From Cellvibrio fontiphilus (GTDB lineage Bacteria; Pseudomonadota; Gammaproteobacteria; Pseudomonadales; Cellvibrionaceae): 64,000 bases of DNA. Every line of letters begins with the position of its first letter. The first letter of the stretch is position 1. Of this stretch, positions 45,337 to 54,634 are shown piece after piece. The notes beneath the pieces are model-generated. The model was not told the origin of the DNA. It did not search any database and saw only the letters and a list, made by a program, of their open reading frames with translations. The translations under genes were made by a program, and so were the position numbers. The DNA is taken from assembly GCF_035317345.1 (NCBI RefSeq), contig NZ_JAYKTU010000001.1; one strand, 5' to 3'.

Positions 45337-46962
45337 TTAGGAGCTGACGCCCTGATAACGTTTTTGCATCTCATTTATCAGCGAGCGATTCGCTGTTAAC
45401 CCACGCAAGCCATTTCGATAAACCTCGTTGACGCGCTGAAATATTTTTAGCGATACAGCCTCATTGTCCCAACGACACACTGTTGTACGCTGCTCAGGCA
45501 GAAAACCCATGCCGTACAATATGTATTGATAACTAGGCGGCCCAAATAACTCCAGGACCTGATGAAAATCTGCTGTGCTGGGAACTTTTTGCTTCCACAA
45601 AAGCATTAGTTCTTTGAGTTGCACCGGTATGGTTTCGTTACTTTTATGATCAGTCCAATAATTGGAGTCAGTACGTTTGCTGAGTATGTAATGCAGTTTT
45701 AAAAAGTTAATTACACTATCCCACCGTTCAACAAACCGCTTATTAAACCGTTGGGATACTATTTGCATTGCAGCCCTATCTACCGGCAGCTCATTACTAA
45801 TCACTTTAGAGCATATCTCAATCATTACGATCGCAGAGGCCTCTAGTGGTTCCACAAAACCCGCAGACATACCAACAGCGACACAGTTCTTAACCCAAGG
45901 AGTACTGCGATAGCCTGGAGTAAAATTTATTTTTCTAGGCGACAATTGGCTCAATGTTTTTTCAGAACAAGTCTTTCCGGCATATTGCTTTAGTGCAGTC
46001 CATATTTCATCATCATTGGTATATTTACTTGCATATACATGCCCAACCCCGCGCCGCGTGGGCAACCCTATATCCCAAATCCATCCATAACGTTGGGCAG
46101 TACTGAGCGTAACCGATGCTATATTTTGTTGTGGATCTTCATAAGGTAACTGTACTGCGAGTGCAGTATCATTAAATAAAATAGACGATTTATCGACAAA
46201 AGGCGCTTTATAATGTTTGTTTATTAATACACCTGTAGCGCCACTACAGTCGATAAATAAATCGCCCTTTATGATTCCGTTATTTTTACAATAAATTGAT
46301 TCAATATATTCATCTTCATCTGCGTTTACATGATCGACGTGATCCTGAATAAACTTCACGCCTAATGTTTGCGTGCAGTATTTCTGTAGGAATAACGCAA
46401 ATTTGTCTGCATTGAGATGGTAGCCATAATTCGCAAAGGCGGCGAAATCGGGGGTTTGTATTTGTTTGGGAGCCAAACCCTGCTCACAAAAATCGGGTTG
46501 AGCGCTGACTGCAAAAGCAAAAGGCTTATCTCCCGCATAGTTAAGCCATGCGCGCGCTATGTCTATTTCATCATTTGCAAAACCATGACTTAGCGATTCA
46601 GGTGGTGTAAAAGGGTGATAATAAAAATCATCTTCCCCGCCATCACACCAACCAACAAACTTTGATCCTTGCTTAAATGACACATCGCATTGGTTTATGA
46701 ATTCAGTTTCAGATATACCCAACTCACGCAGTGTGATACGCAACGTAGGCCAACTACCCTCGCCCACGCCAATTGTTTTAACCTCTGGGGATTCAATAAG
46801 AATCACATCTAACCCACCGGCTTGGTTTGCACAATGGTCATAGGCCAAACGTGCGGCAGTTAGCCAACCAGCAGTACCGCCACCGAGAATAATGACTTTT
46901 TTTACCAAAGCCGATTCATTATTTTCTTGGTGTTGTGTAGATACCGTTATTGTAGGTTGCAC
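45337..46962 (-). CDS. Flavin-dependent tryptophan-halogenase-like protein (first in cluster)
   Basis: A 541-residue homologue starting from a GTG with a GTGAGG ribosome binding site. FAD motif ILGGGTAGWLTAAR; conserved Lys in DVSFKQGSKF; the WxWxIP motif is altered to GWIWDIG (Pro replaced by Gly, though a Pro follows two residues later); the catalytic region reads VEPLEASAIVMIE. It is divergent in sequence from the second halogenase of the cluster (41988-43478). The halogenase fold is retained. It is the first gene after the TonB receptor, with a ~200-bp gap containing two terminators between the two. Confidence 0.88.
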   Translation of the reverse strand: MQPTITVSTQHQENNESALVKKVIILGGGTAGWLTAARLAYDHCANQAGGLDVILIESPEVKTIGVGEGSWPTLRITLRELGISETEFINQCDVSFKQGSKFVGWCDGGEDDFYYHPFTPPESLSHGFANDEIDIARAWLNYAGDKPFAFAVSAQPDFCEQGLAPKQIQTPDFAAFANYGYHLNADKFALFLQKYCTQTLGVKFIQDHVDHVNADEDEYIESIYCKNNGIIKGDLFIDCSGATGVLINKHYKAPFVDKSSILFNDTALAVQLPYEDPQQNIASVTLSTAQRYGWIWDIGLPTRRGVGHVYASKYTNDDEIWTALKQYAGKTCSEKTLSQLSPRKINFTPGYRSTPWVKNCVAVGMSAGFVEPLEASAIVMIEICSKVISNELPVDRAAMQIVSQRFNKRFVERWDSVINFLKLHYILSKRTDSNYWTDHKSNETIPVQLKELMLLWKQKVPSTADFHQVLELFGPPSYQYILYGMGFLPEQRTTVCRWDNEAVSLKIFQRVNEVYRNGLRGLTANRSLINEMQKRYQGVSS

Positions 46963-47050
46963 ATAAACCTCACTAGTAAAGAATCTTATCTTTTATATCT
47001 GCTCGCGTTGGTCATATCCTTTAGATCTGACTTGAAATCTTCAGAATAAG

Positions 47051-47076
47051 AAAAGCCGCTGATATCAGCGGCTTTT
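47051..47076. terminator. Second terminator after the TonB receptor
   Basis: The palindromic stem AAAAGCCGCTGAT / ATCAGCGGCTTTT, symmetric so usable on both strands, lies between the TonB receptor gene and the first halogenase. Confidence 0.8.
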
Positions 47077-47116
47077 CCTTAAACAACATATTGAGATTCA
47101 CTAAATCCATCAAGCC

Positions 47117-47146
47117 AAAACAAGAGTGGCAACGCCACCCTTGTTT
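47117..47146 (-). terminator. First terminator after the TonB receptor
   Basis: AAAACAAG(A/G)GTGGC stem pairing with GCCACCCTTGTTTT (one G-U), followed on the minus strand by a T-rich run. With the second hairpin it forms a double terminator between receptor and halogenase genes. Confidence 0.8.
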
Positions 47147-47169
47147 TGCACGGATTACACCGACTTTTA

Positions 47170-50100
47170 TTAGAAAGTGTAACGTGCACCAATGTTGTAA
47201 CGCGCTCCCAATTCGGTTGCACTTTGCAGTGCACCTTTGTAACGGGAATAAGTGCGTTGGGTTTCATCGGTGATGTTAAGACCTTCAGCAAAAATAGAGA
47301 ATTGCTCGTTAATGTTATAGCTAATGTTCAGATCAACCTGACTGTATTCTTCATTAAACTCTGGGTTCAAATGCTGACGGTTAGTGTTGATCAGGAACGA
47401 ATCGCGCCAGTTGTATGCCAAGCGAATCTGGAACGAGTCTGTCTCATAAAAGGCAACTACGTTCATGGTATCGCTAAGGCCAGTTAACGCGAATTGTGAG
47501 TCAAACTCAGTTACATCGTATTCAGCATCGCTGTCTACGATAGTGTAGTTGAACTGACCACCGAAACCACTTTCCAGCGTGTGTTGAACAGCGAATTCCA
47601 AACCTTTGATTTCAGCACTTCTCTCGTTAACAGGCTTGGTAACGTTGAACTGGATCAATGGATCAGCAGACACTGAGTTGATACGGCTCACGCCATCAGT
47701 TGTCTCTGGATAGTTAGCCAAAATGTACTGACGAATTTGCTCGTTGTCAGTAATGCCAGCATCTCTTGCTGCCTGAGCACGAGGGCCAGCGGATGGATTA
47801 CGCAGATCAAACAATGTCTCAGTGGTGGTGGTTATACCAACAAAGTTATCAACATCTTTCTGGAACGCACTCAATGAAACATAACTTGCATCACCGTAGT
47901 ACCACTCAACCGAGAGATCGTAGTTTGTTGATTCATGAGGCAACAAAGTTGGATCACCACGGCTCGCATCACCTTCAGTGTTACGAATAGTGCCCAAAGC
48001 TACGCCACCAGAAATATCATTGTAGTTGGCACGTGCGATTGTCTCACTGATCGAACCTCTAACAACCACATCATTTTCAAACTTCAAGCTGATATCAAAG
48101 TTTGGCAATACATGATCGTAACTAGCTTCGTAGTTTGTGAATTCAAATACACCGGGAGTTGATACAGTCGCAAATTCGTTAGCACCGGTCCAAGCAATGC
48201 CTGTATAGGCAGGCACTTTTGCACTGGAGACAACATCTGTCTCTTCGTAACGAACGCCCAGGCTACCGTCAGCAACAGCGAAGCCTAAATCGTACTCATA
48301 ATTAACCTGTGCAAAAACACTGGTATAGGTTTCTTCTGTAGCCTGATCGGTAGTCCAGTTATTGGTTACGCAGAAACGGTCTTCACAAGGCCACACTGCA
48401 GGATTTACCGGATTGTTTGAATTAATTGGTGCCTGTACTGCCACCACGTCGTCAGCTGCATCCTGGAAAGAGAAGATAAAACCGCGATCAAATTGAGCAA
48501 AAGTATTTCCAAACGCATCAACACCTGAGCCAGGAGCGGCATCAAAATCACCGGTGATGCTACGAGGAGTAAAAATCTCATCGCGATGATCAGCGGGATT
48601 ACCATTTGCCTGAGCCCAGTTGTCGCGTTGAGCAACCATCAAACCACGGTGAATATTGTTGTCAGTTTTACCAGCGCCAAAATCGATGCTCTTGATCAAG
48701 CCATCATCAAATTTGTAGTTACCAGACAATTGTGTTTGCTGAATGTCGTTCTCAAAAATACTGTTGCGCAGAGAACTACCGGTAGGTTGCAGGCTGGCAG
48801 CAGTGAAGCTGGAGCCATCCAGATAGGTTCCTGGATTTGCACGTGAAAGCACACCTAAAGCTGCAAAATCCTGACTGAAGTCAACGGTTGCACCCATACG
48901 CTGGGTGTAGTCTGCTGTTTGGATTACGTTATTGTTTCCGTAGGGACTATCCGCTTTTGATGCTGCATCAGAATCATGGAAATCCAGGGTCAAGGTCAGG
49001 TTGTCAGTTGCTTCCCACTCAACATTCAAACCAACCGAATTATTTTCATTAATTTGTGCGAAGTTACCTACACCAAATACGGTGTCATCACCGCCCGCAT
49101 GGGTAAATACAATTGGGTAGTAGACGTTTTTACCAGTTGCATTATTTTTTCCACCCAGAGCCCATTTTGACGTAGTGCCATTAACTCTTTCGCCTTCCCA
49201 GAACCACACGTTAGTAGTGTTTGTTTGAGAAGCAATATCCATATCAGAGTAGGTGTAATCCAATGTCGCTTTGAGCGTATCAATTGGCTTATATTGGAAA
49301 GCTACCTGAGCGTTATTGCGCTCACGACGAAATTCGGTGAAGTTGTATTCGATATTTTGTGGGCGCAGGAATTGGTCGCCATCTTGAACAGTGGTAGAGC
49401 CTGCGGTGTCAAAGCCACCAAACCAACCGTCACGCTGCGCGGTGCCTTGGGTATGCCACCCGTCTGGAACAGAAACCTGACGATATCCACCTTCACGCAC
49501 CTGATTACTTACAGAGACGGCTACACCAATGGTGTCATCTGCAAATGTTTGGCTGTAAAGACCCGAGATTTCAGGGGTCAAATCCGAGTCTGTACTGGAC
49601 TGGTCATAAACACCTTTAACACCGGCAGTAAATTTCAAGCCTGGTGCATCGAGCGGACGAGTGGTTTTTACATTGACAGTTGCACCCATACCGCCAGTTG
49701 CGATAGTGGCACGCGAGGTTTTGTATACGTCAACACCAGCGATACCTTCAGATGCTATGTTGGCAAAATCAAAGGAGCGCGATGCGTTAACCGCTGTACC
49801 TTGAAGGCCTGATGTAGGCATCTGGCGACCGTTCAACGTAACCAGGTTGAAATCCGGGCCAAGACCGCGCACGGTAATCTTTGAACCCTCACCGTTGCTG
49901 CGGTCGATAGAAACACCAGTCACGCGCTGTAATGATTCAGCAAGGTTGGTATCAGGGAACTTACCGATATCTTCGGCATTAATCGAATCTACAACACCCT
50001 GTGATTCGCGTTTGATATCCATTGCACGTTGCAAGCTGGCCTTGATGCCAGTTACTACCACTTCTTCTACAACACCCTCTTGTGCAAAGGCGATTCCTGA

Positions 50101-50187
50101 AACACCCATCATCGCCGAAGCAACCGCAGTAGCCACTAACTTTTTCTTGAAACTAGCCGATTGGTTCTTTGTTTGTGTTTTGCTCAT
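47170..50187 (-). CDS. TonB-dependent outer-membrane receptor
   Basis: A 1005-residue TonB-dependent receptor of the large type found in glycan-utilising gammaproteobacteria. The second ATG (50187) is preferred, with GGAG just upstream. Signal peptide (KKLVATAVASAMMGVSGIAFA), TonB box region EEVVVTGIKAS, then a typical plug (SQGVVDSINAEDIGKFPDTNLAES, ERVTG-like SLQRVTGVSIDR, RGLGPDFNLVTLNGRQMP), and the 22-strand barrel ending YNIGARYTF with the terminal aromatic. The ligand could be a glycan or siderophore-like compound. By position it starts the halogenase/SapC/cupin set, but two terminators separate it from them, so downstream genes may need readthrough or their own promoter. Confidence 0.95.
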   Translation of the reverse strand: MSKTQTKNQSASFKKKLVATAVASAMMGVSGIAFAQEGVVEEVVVTGIKASLQRAMDIKRESQGVVDSINAEDIGKFPDTNLAESLQRVTGVSIDRSNGEGSKITVRGLGPDFNLVTLNGRQMPTSGLQGTAVNASRSFDFANIASEGIAGVDVYKTSRATIATGGMGATVNVKTTRPLDAPGLKFTAGVKGVYDQSSTDSDLTPEISGLYSQTFADDTIGVAVSVSNQVREGGYRQVSVPDGWHTQGTAQRDGWFGGFDTAGSTTVQDGDQFLRPQNIEYNFTEFRRERNNAQVAFQYKPIDTLKATLDYTYSDMDIASQTNTTNVWFWEGERVNGTTSKWALGGKNNATGKNVYYPIVFTHAGGDDTVFGVGNFAQINENNSVGLNVEWEATDNLTLTLDFHDSDAASKADSPYGNNNVIQTADYTQRMGATVDFSQDFAALGVLSRANPGTYLDGSSFTAASLQPTGSSLRNSIFENDIQQTQLSGNYKFDDGLIKSIDFGAGKTDNNIHRGLMVAQRDNWAQANGNPADHRDEIFTPRSITGDFDAAPGSGVDAFGNTFAQFDRGFIFSFQDAADDVVAVQAPINSNNPVNPAVWPCEDRFCVTNNWTTDQATEETYTSVFAQVNYEYDLGFAVADGSLGVRYEETDVVSSAKVPAYTGIAWTGANEFATVSTPGVFEFTNYEASYDHVLPNFDISLKFENDVVVRGSISETIARANYNDISGGVALGTIRNTEGDASRGDPTLLPHESTNYDLSVEWYYGDASYVSLSAFQKDVDNFVGITTTTETLFDLRNPSAGPRAQAARDAGITDNEQIRQYILANYPETTDGVSRINSVSADPLIQFNVTKPVNERSAEIKGLEFAVQHTLESGFGGQFNYTIVDSDAEYDVTEFDSQFALTGLSDTMNVVAFYETDSFQIRLAYNWRDSFLINTNRQHLNPEFNEEYSQVDLNISYNINEQFSIFAEGLNITDETQRTYSRYKGALQSATELGARYNIGARYTF

Positions 50188-50199
50188 GGAGGACTCCAT

Positions 50200-50659
50200 C
50201 TATTTTATTGGTATCGATTGGTTGTGCTATCGGCAGCGCCTCTCAACGCTCTTTTGTGCCGGTCACAACTCGTTTTCTAGCGAATTCATAATCACGCTTG
50301 TAGATATAGGTGTCGTCCCACCTTGGCAAAATATGAAACCTGACGCATTTCACTTTCAGTCGCACCCAGTGAGACTATAAAATAGTCATATTTTTCAATA
50401 GGTTAAGCCTAAAAAACGGGGTAAAAACGGGTGTGTATTTTCTTCCCAAAAGGAAAAGTGGAACCCAAAAATCAGGAAGTGAGAAACCTTGAAAATAAAG
50501 GTGAGATGGGTAGCAAACAAAAGCGGGACACTTTTTTCATTGATTCTGATGCCAACCATAAACCAGCTTGCACTGACTTAGGCGACAGGCAGACTCCACA
50601 AAAAAGCAGCCTCTGGCTTGAAAACAGGCATAAATGAGGCGGCGGGCGAAAGTAGAGAC
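50200..50659. promoter_or_regulatory. Upstream region of the TonB receptor, no gene seen
   Basis: About 460 bp. It holds the GTCGTCCCA motif (50312-50320, 125 bp before the receptor start), several AGTGAGAC/AGTGGAAC-like words (50369, 50454) and an inverted AGCGGGAC word (50522). No convincing ORF; frames on the plus strand lack ribosome binding sites and known similarity. Confidence 0.4.
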
Positions 50660-51568
50660 TTAACGTAGCAACAAGGGAGTGTCTTGGCATTGCCCTGCGG
50701 CAGGTAGATAGGGGCTAACCAGGCAAAACAGGCGGCGCTGGCGCAATGCCAATAACTCCAGGTCTTGCGCGTGGTAATAATCAAACAGGGCATCAAAACG
50801 ACCGTTTTGCATGAGCTTTGCCAACCCCAGCTCCAGTCGACGGGCCAATTCCGGCGCCCTTTTACTGATCTGTAAGTAGATTGGGTATTCGTAATAGATC
50901 AGGAGCTTCTGCTCCATTTCTAAAAAGGGGTAATTGGCCTTTTTCTCCCGCCAGGTGAATGCCACCTCATCGGCACCCAGCGGCAAACATTGATAGCGCT
51001 TGACCGCAAGCATGTCGAAGAGCGCTTCAAAGCTGGGGCCTTGGCGAACCTCTATGGCGTTTGCACGATAGATATCCACATCCGACCAATTCAGCCCCTG
51101 ACCAATGACCAGCTCATTCAGGCGCTTGACCTCTGTGGGAAAGTTTTCTGGATTAATCAGGCAGATACGATAGCCGAGTAAACCTTTCAATATATCAACC
51201 GGGATTGAGATCACATCGGCGTTGGCAATTACAGTTCCAGGGGATGCCCAGGTCAAGTTGAGGGATGTACCCTGGGAGATTAATAACGCCTGGCGTTTCG
51301 CGCTGGGTTCGGCATCAAAGGGAATAATCTGGTAATCGCCATATTCAGCGCGGGTGATCTCCAGCAGCTCGTGGATCAACTGGAACTTGTAGGCATGTCG
51401 AGCATCTTTTTTGCCCCGGTCGTAATAGCGCACTTCCATCACCGGGCTGGCATTTAATTGCTGTTGGTGAGGCTCAGCTTCCGCCAATAACGGGCCGGCA
51501 AGCGCCAAAAGCCCTACCCAAAGGCTGCAACACAACCGCAAGATGCTTACCAGCCAGGAAGGATACAT
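50660..51568 (-). CDS. Periplasmic solute-binding protein (family-3 type)
   Basis: A 302-residue exported protein, CGAGGTTAGT before the ATG, with signal peptide (LRLCCSLWVGLLALAGPLLA). The mature part, from about residue 45, has the two-lobe SBP_bac_3 layout (VRYYDRGKKDARHAYKFQLI, YRICLINPENF, VRQGPSFEALFDMLAVKRYQCLPLG). The family often captures amino acids, but a stand-alone member like this may instead serve a sensor or be an orphan. No ABC permease or ATPase gene is adjacent. It is divergent from nothing; it follows the di-heme gene on the same strand, 172 bp after its stop, beyond a terminator. Confidence 0.8.
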   Translation of the reverse strand: MYPSWLVSILRLCCSLWVGLLALAGPLLAEAEPHQQQLNASPVMEVRYYDRGKKDARHAYKFQLIHELLEITRAEYGDYQIIPFDAEPSAKRQALLISQGTSLNLTWASPGTVIANADVISIPVDILKGLLGYRICLINPENFPTEVKRLNELVIGQGLNWSDVDIYRANAIEVRQGPSFEALFDMLAVKRYQCLPLGADEVAFTWREKKANYPFLEMEQKLLIYYEYPIYLQISKRAPELARRLELGLAKLMQNGRFDALFDYYHAQDLELLALRQRRLFCLVSPYLPAAGQCQDTPLLLR

Positions 51569-51680
51569 ACTAACCTCGTGTTTACTGCCCTAAGTCTAGT
51601 GTATCTGTTGTACTCCAGCGGACCTATTAGCCAACAGCGTAAACCAAGCTGACGAACTTCAGGTTAAGCCTTTTCAGGAT

Positions 51681-51704
51681 AAAAAAAGGGGGCCGAAGCC
51701 CCCG
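51681..51704 (-). terminator. Intrinsic terminator after the di-heme gene
   Basis: GGGGGC-TTCG-GCCCCC hairpin on the minus strand followed by seven T, just past the 51740 stop. Confidence 0.88.
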
Positions 51705-51739
51705 CAAATGAGGAGTCAAACTCCTCCGCAGCACGAGAG

Positions 51740-54634
51740 TTATAGGGATTTCAAAAAGGCCTGTACGGCAGCTTTTTGGGTAGCGGAAAGTGCGTTGTAA
51801 CTGGCGCGAGAGTTAGCGCCCTCACCACCGTGCCACTGAATGGCCTCTTCGATAGTGCGCGCACGGCCATCGTGCAGGTAGCTCTCTTTGGGCACACACA
51901 CTTCCTGACCATCCAGACCAAAGGCGGGGGCATTACCGCGCAAGCCGGTTACACCGCCGGTCACACAGGCCGATACTCCCAAGCCCCAGAGCGGCGCAGT
52001 ACGCCATTCGGCACCTGTGGCTTCGCCTTCACCCAGAGTGTCTGCCATCTCCGGGCCCATGTCGTGCAACAACAGGTCGGTGTAAGGCTGGATCACCTGA
52101 TTGCGCAGCTCGGCAAACGGCGCGTAAGGGCTGGTGGTGAAGCTCGGGGTATGGCAGCCCTGACAGCCAATTGATGCAAACAGTGCCTTGCCCTGGATCA
52201 CTTCGGGCTTGTTGTAATCGCGCTGACCGCGCACCCCCAACAGGGCGACATATTTCACCAGATTGTCCAGGTGTTGGTTGGCGAGTTCAGAACCGCTTGG
52301 GCCACAGTTAGTCTGGCTGGAACCACAATCGGGGTTGGGCATAACACTGGTCATTACCCCCATGTCGGTATTAAACGCGGCGGCGATTTGATGCTTGAGA
52401 CTGCCAGTCGCCGCCTTGTAACCAAAGCGTCCCAAACGGGTTTCGTTAGTAACCGGATCGATCACGCGCTGGGCTTTACCGGAGATGCCATCGTTATTGC
52501 TGTCGTTAACATCTTCATTAGCAAGGATGGCAGCCTCTGGTATCGCCTCAAGCAAGCCCATACCGACCAATTGCGGCGCCAAACGGGCAGAGAAGGTTTC
52601 CGGTTGTACACCGCTGAACTGGTAGTTGGGTTTGCGTAGACCGTTGCTTTCTGTCCAGGAGGATATCACCGCAGCACCTTCGCTGGTGGCACCGCCATTG
52701 GCCTCAGGCTGTAACACGCTCCCCATTAATGGATGTGGGTTGCCCTGTGCATCACCCACTTTGAACACCCACAAATCCAGTGACTGGCCAATGGCTGCGA
52801 CTTCAGCGCGACCATTGCGCTCATGGCAATCAGAGCAGCGGTCGTTGATGTAGCGGGTGCCGGCTTTGCCAACCATCTCGGTAAACACGCCGTTTTCAAA
52901 GTTTTCATCGTGGGAGCCATCAACAAAAGAGGTGTGGTGTACGCGACGCCCCAACACAAAGGGTTGGCCATTTTCATAACCGAGATTATTAGCCATTTGT
53001 TGGAAGTGGCCATCCGGTTCGGCAGTCATCTGTACGTGCAAAGTCGTATCACCACCCAAGCGGGCACTCACTGGCAGTGGGATGGAATCGCGTTGCTTGA
53101 ACAGACCACCGACAAAAGCATTGCGGTCGGTAACATCCCAGGGCACCAAGCCTTGGCCGACGATGTAGAGATAGGTAGTACCGTAGTAATTGTCGCGACC
53201 GCGCAATACTCCGCCTTTATCGAGGAATTGGCTGATTTCGAACTCCATTTGGTCGCCAATCTGGATGGCACGACCTTCACGGCAGTTCCAGCTGTCCTCT
53301 TTGTAGTAATGGAAGCGGCTATCACCAGGAACATTGACCCTGTCCATCACTCCATTGCCACAGTATTCGGCGAGAGTATTGCGACCGACATACCACCAAC
53401 GGTTCTCCGCTTGGGCATTGTCCAACAGCCCCTCAGCGCGCACTTTCATCACGATTTTGGTGCCGCCTTTGGCAACGTAATCGATAATTTCAACCGCCGC
53501 GGTACGCTGCTCCCAGTAGAAGGTCAAGTAATGGTCATAGGCCTGGAAGTGGTTTTCCTTGGCGTGACGGTCGCGACCACGGTCACTGAAACGGGTCACA
53601 AGGGCATCGCCACGGTCGTATTGGATGACCGGCTCAAGTGCGGTGTTTTGATCAAACAAGGGGGTGATATCTCCCAGCGCCACACTGCTGGTCACGCTGC
53701 TGGAGCTGCTGGCTACCGGACTGGAACTGGGGGTACTGCTGGAGCTTGGCGCAACACTTGAGCTAGGCACACTGCTCGAACTGGGCGCTATGCTGCTGGA
53801 GCTGGGGGGCGTGCTGCTGGGCTGGGAAGATGAACTGAGCGCAGCAAAGGTGTAGCTGGCCAGCGCAGTTTCACGCGCAAAACCGGCTGCAGTATCCCAA
53901 TAGGTGCAGCGGTAGCTAATCTGGTTGCCTGCACTCAGGCCGTTAATGACGTAACTATTGTTACCGCCGGATTGATTCATGCTCACATTGAGTTGACCGC
54001 CGCCATTGACGGAATAATGCAGCGTAGCCCAGCTGCTGCTGGTCAGGTTGACAGTTGCGCTACCTGGGCCGGTTTGCTGCATTTGGCAAAGGCTGTTGGC
54101 GATGGAGCTGCTGGAACCCACACTTGCGCTAGAGGGAGCAACTGAGCTGGAAGGCGCCACGGAACTTGAAGGCGCCACCGAGCTGGATGGGGCTACTGAA
54201 CTGGGTGCCGATGAGCTAGCCACAGAAGGCACCGAACTGGAGGACAGACTGCCCAGGGTATAAGTCGCCCAGGGTGATTCCACGGCGAAACTGCCATTGA
54301 AATAGGTAAACCGGTATTGGATGGTCGCTCCGGCCGGCAGGTTGGACAGATTTACGACTTTACGGCCATCCTGTGCGGTCATGGCCACATTCAGCTGACC
54401 ACCGCCGTTGATGATGTAGTGAGCATCCGCCCAGTGTGTAGTGTTGACATACAGCTGGGCCGATGTTGTTCCCGTCTGGTTTATACCGGTCACACTTGCA
54501 ACCGATGCGGTACTACTGGAAGACATTGCCTGCGCCAATACCGAAGGTGCAAACCCGGTAGCACAGGTCACTGTTGCTACCAGCGCCAATCCACCAAGCG
54601 ACAAGCGGCTGCGATTCAATAATGAATTGTTCAT
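51740..54634 (-). CDS. Secreted di-heme oxidoreductase (DHOR/DUF1111) with two CBM56-like modules
   Basis: A 964-residue exported protein of striking layout. Signal peptide to about residue 35; first carbohydrate-binding-type module at about 46-128 (TTHWADAHYIINGGGQLNVAM); poly-Ser/Ala/Pro/Val linker with near-perfect VAPSSS repeats at 129-180; second module at about 183-264 (SSWATLHYSVNGGGQLNVSM); another Ser/Pro linker to about 318; an unrecognised ~200-residue domain (321-520); and a C-terminal DHOR/DUF1111 domain with two c-type hemes, C600-SD-CH604 and C824-QG-CH828, plus the family end LHDGRARTIEEAIQWHGGEG. The modules resemble CBM56 beta-1,3-glucan binders. This suggests a glucan-bound redox enzyme or electron donor. 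Function is unproven. Confidence 0.88.
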   Translation of the reverse strand: MNNSLLNRSRLSLGGLALVATVTCATGFAPSVLAQAMSSSSTASVASVTGINQTGTTSAQLYVNTTHWADAHYIINGGGQLNVAMTAQDGRKVVNLSNLPAGATIQYRFTYFNGSFAVESPWATYTLGSLSSSSVPSVASSSAPSSVAPSSSVAPSSSVAPSSSVAPSSASVGSSSSIANSLCQMQQTGPGSATVNLTSSSWATLHYSVNGGGQLNVSMNQSGGNNSYVINGLSAGNQISYRCTYWDTAAGFARETALASYTFAALSSSSQPSSTPPSSSSIAPSSSSVPSSSVAPSSSSTPSSSPVASSSSSVTSSVALGDITPLFDQNTALEPVIQYDRGDALVTRFSDRGRDRHAKENHFQAYDHYLTFYWEQRTAAVEIIDYVAKGGTKIVMKVRAEGLLDNAQAENRWWYVGRNTLAEYCGNGVMDRVNVPGDSRFHYYKEDSWNCREGRAIQIGDQMEFEISQFLDKGGVLRGRDNYYGTTYLYIVGQGLVPWDVTDRNAFVGGLFKQRDSIPLPVSARLGGDTTLHVQMTAEPDGHFQQMANNLGYENGQPFVLGRRVHHTSFVDGSHDENFENGVFTEMVGKAGTRYINDRCSDCHERNGRAEVAAIGQSLDLWVFKVGDAQGNPHPLMGSVLQPEANGGATSEGAAVISSWTESNGLRKPNYQFSGVQPETFSARLAPQLVGMGLLEAIPEAAILANEDVNDSNNDGISGKAQRVIDPVTNETRLGRFGYKAATGSLKHQIAAAFNTDMGVMTSVMPNPDCGSSQTNCGPSGSELANQHLDNLVKYVALLGVRGQRDYNKPEVIQGKALFASIGCQGCHTPSFTTSPYAPFAELRNQVIQPYTDLLLHDMGPEMADTLGEGEATGAEWRTAPLWGLGVSACVTGGVTGLRGNAPAFGLDGQEVCVPKESYLHDGRARTIEEAIQWHGGEGANSRASYNALSATQKAAVQAFLKSL

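Noticed and set aside
41988..46962. Halogenase pair as a pyrrolnitrin- or NRPS-like antibiotic cluster
   Set aside because: No NRPS, PKS, aminopyrrolnitrin-type or resistance genes nearby; neighbours are TonB, SapC and cupin genes.
50431..50637. 68-residue open frame upstream of the TonB receptor
   Set aside because: Rich in Lys/Gln/Asn with no conserved pattern and no good start context; treated as regulatory region.
53664..54263. Plus-strand frames with repeating LELGA / ELEGAT units opposite the di-heme gene
   Set aside because: They are the antisense of the serine-linker repeats of the di-heme protein, so the apparent repeat protein is an artefact.
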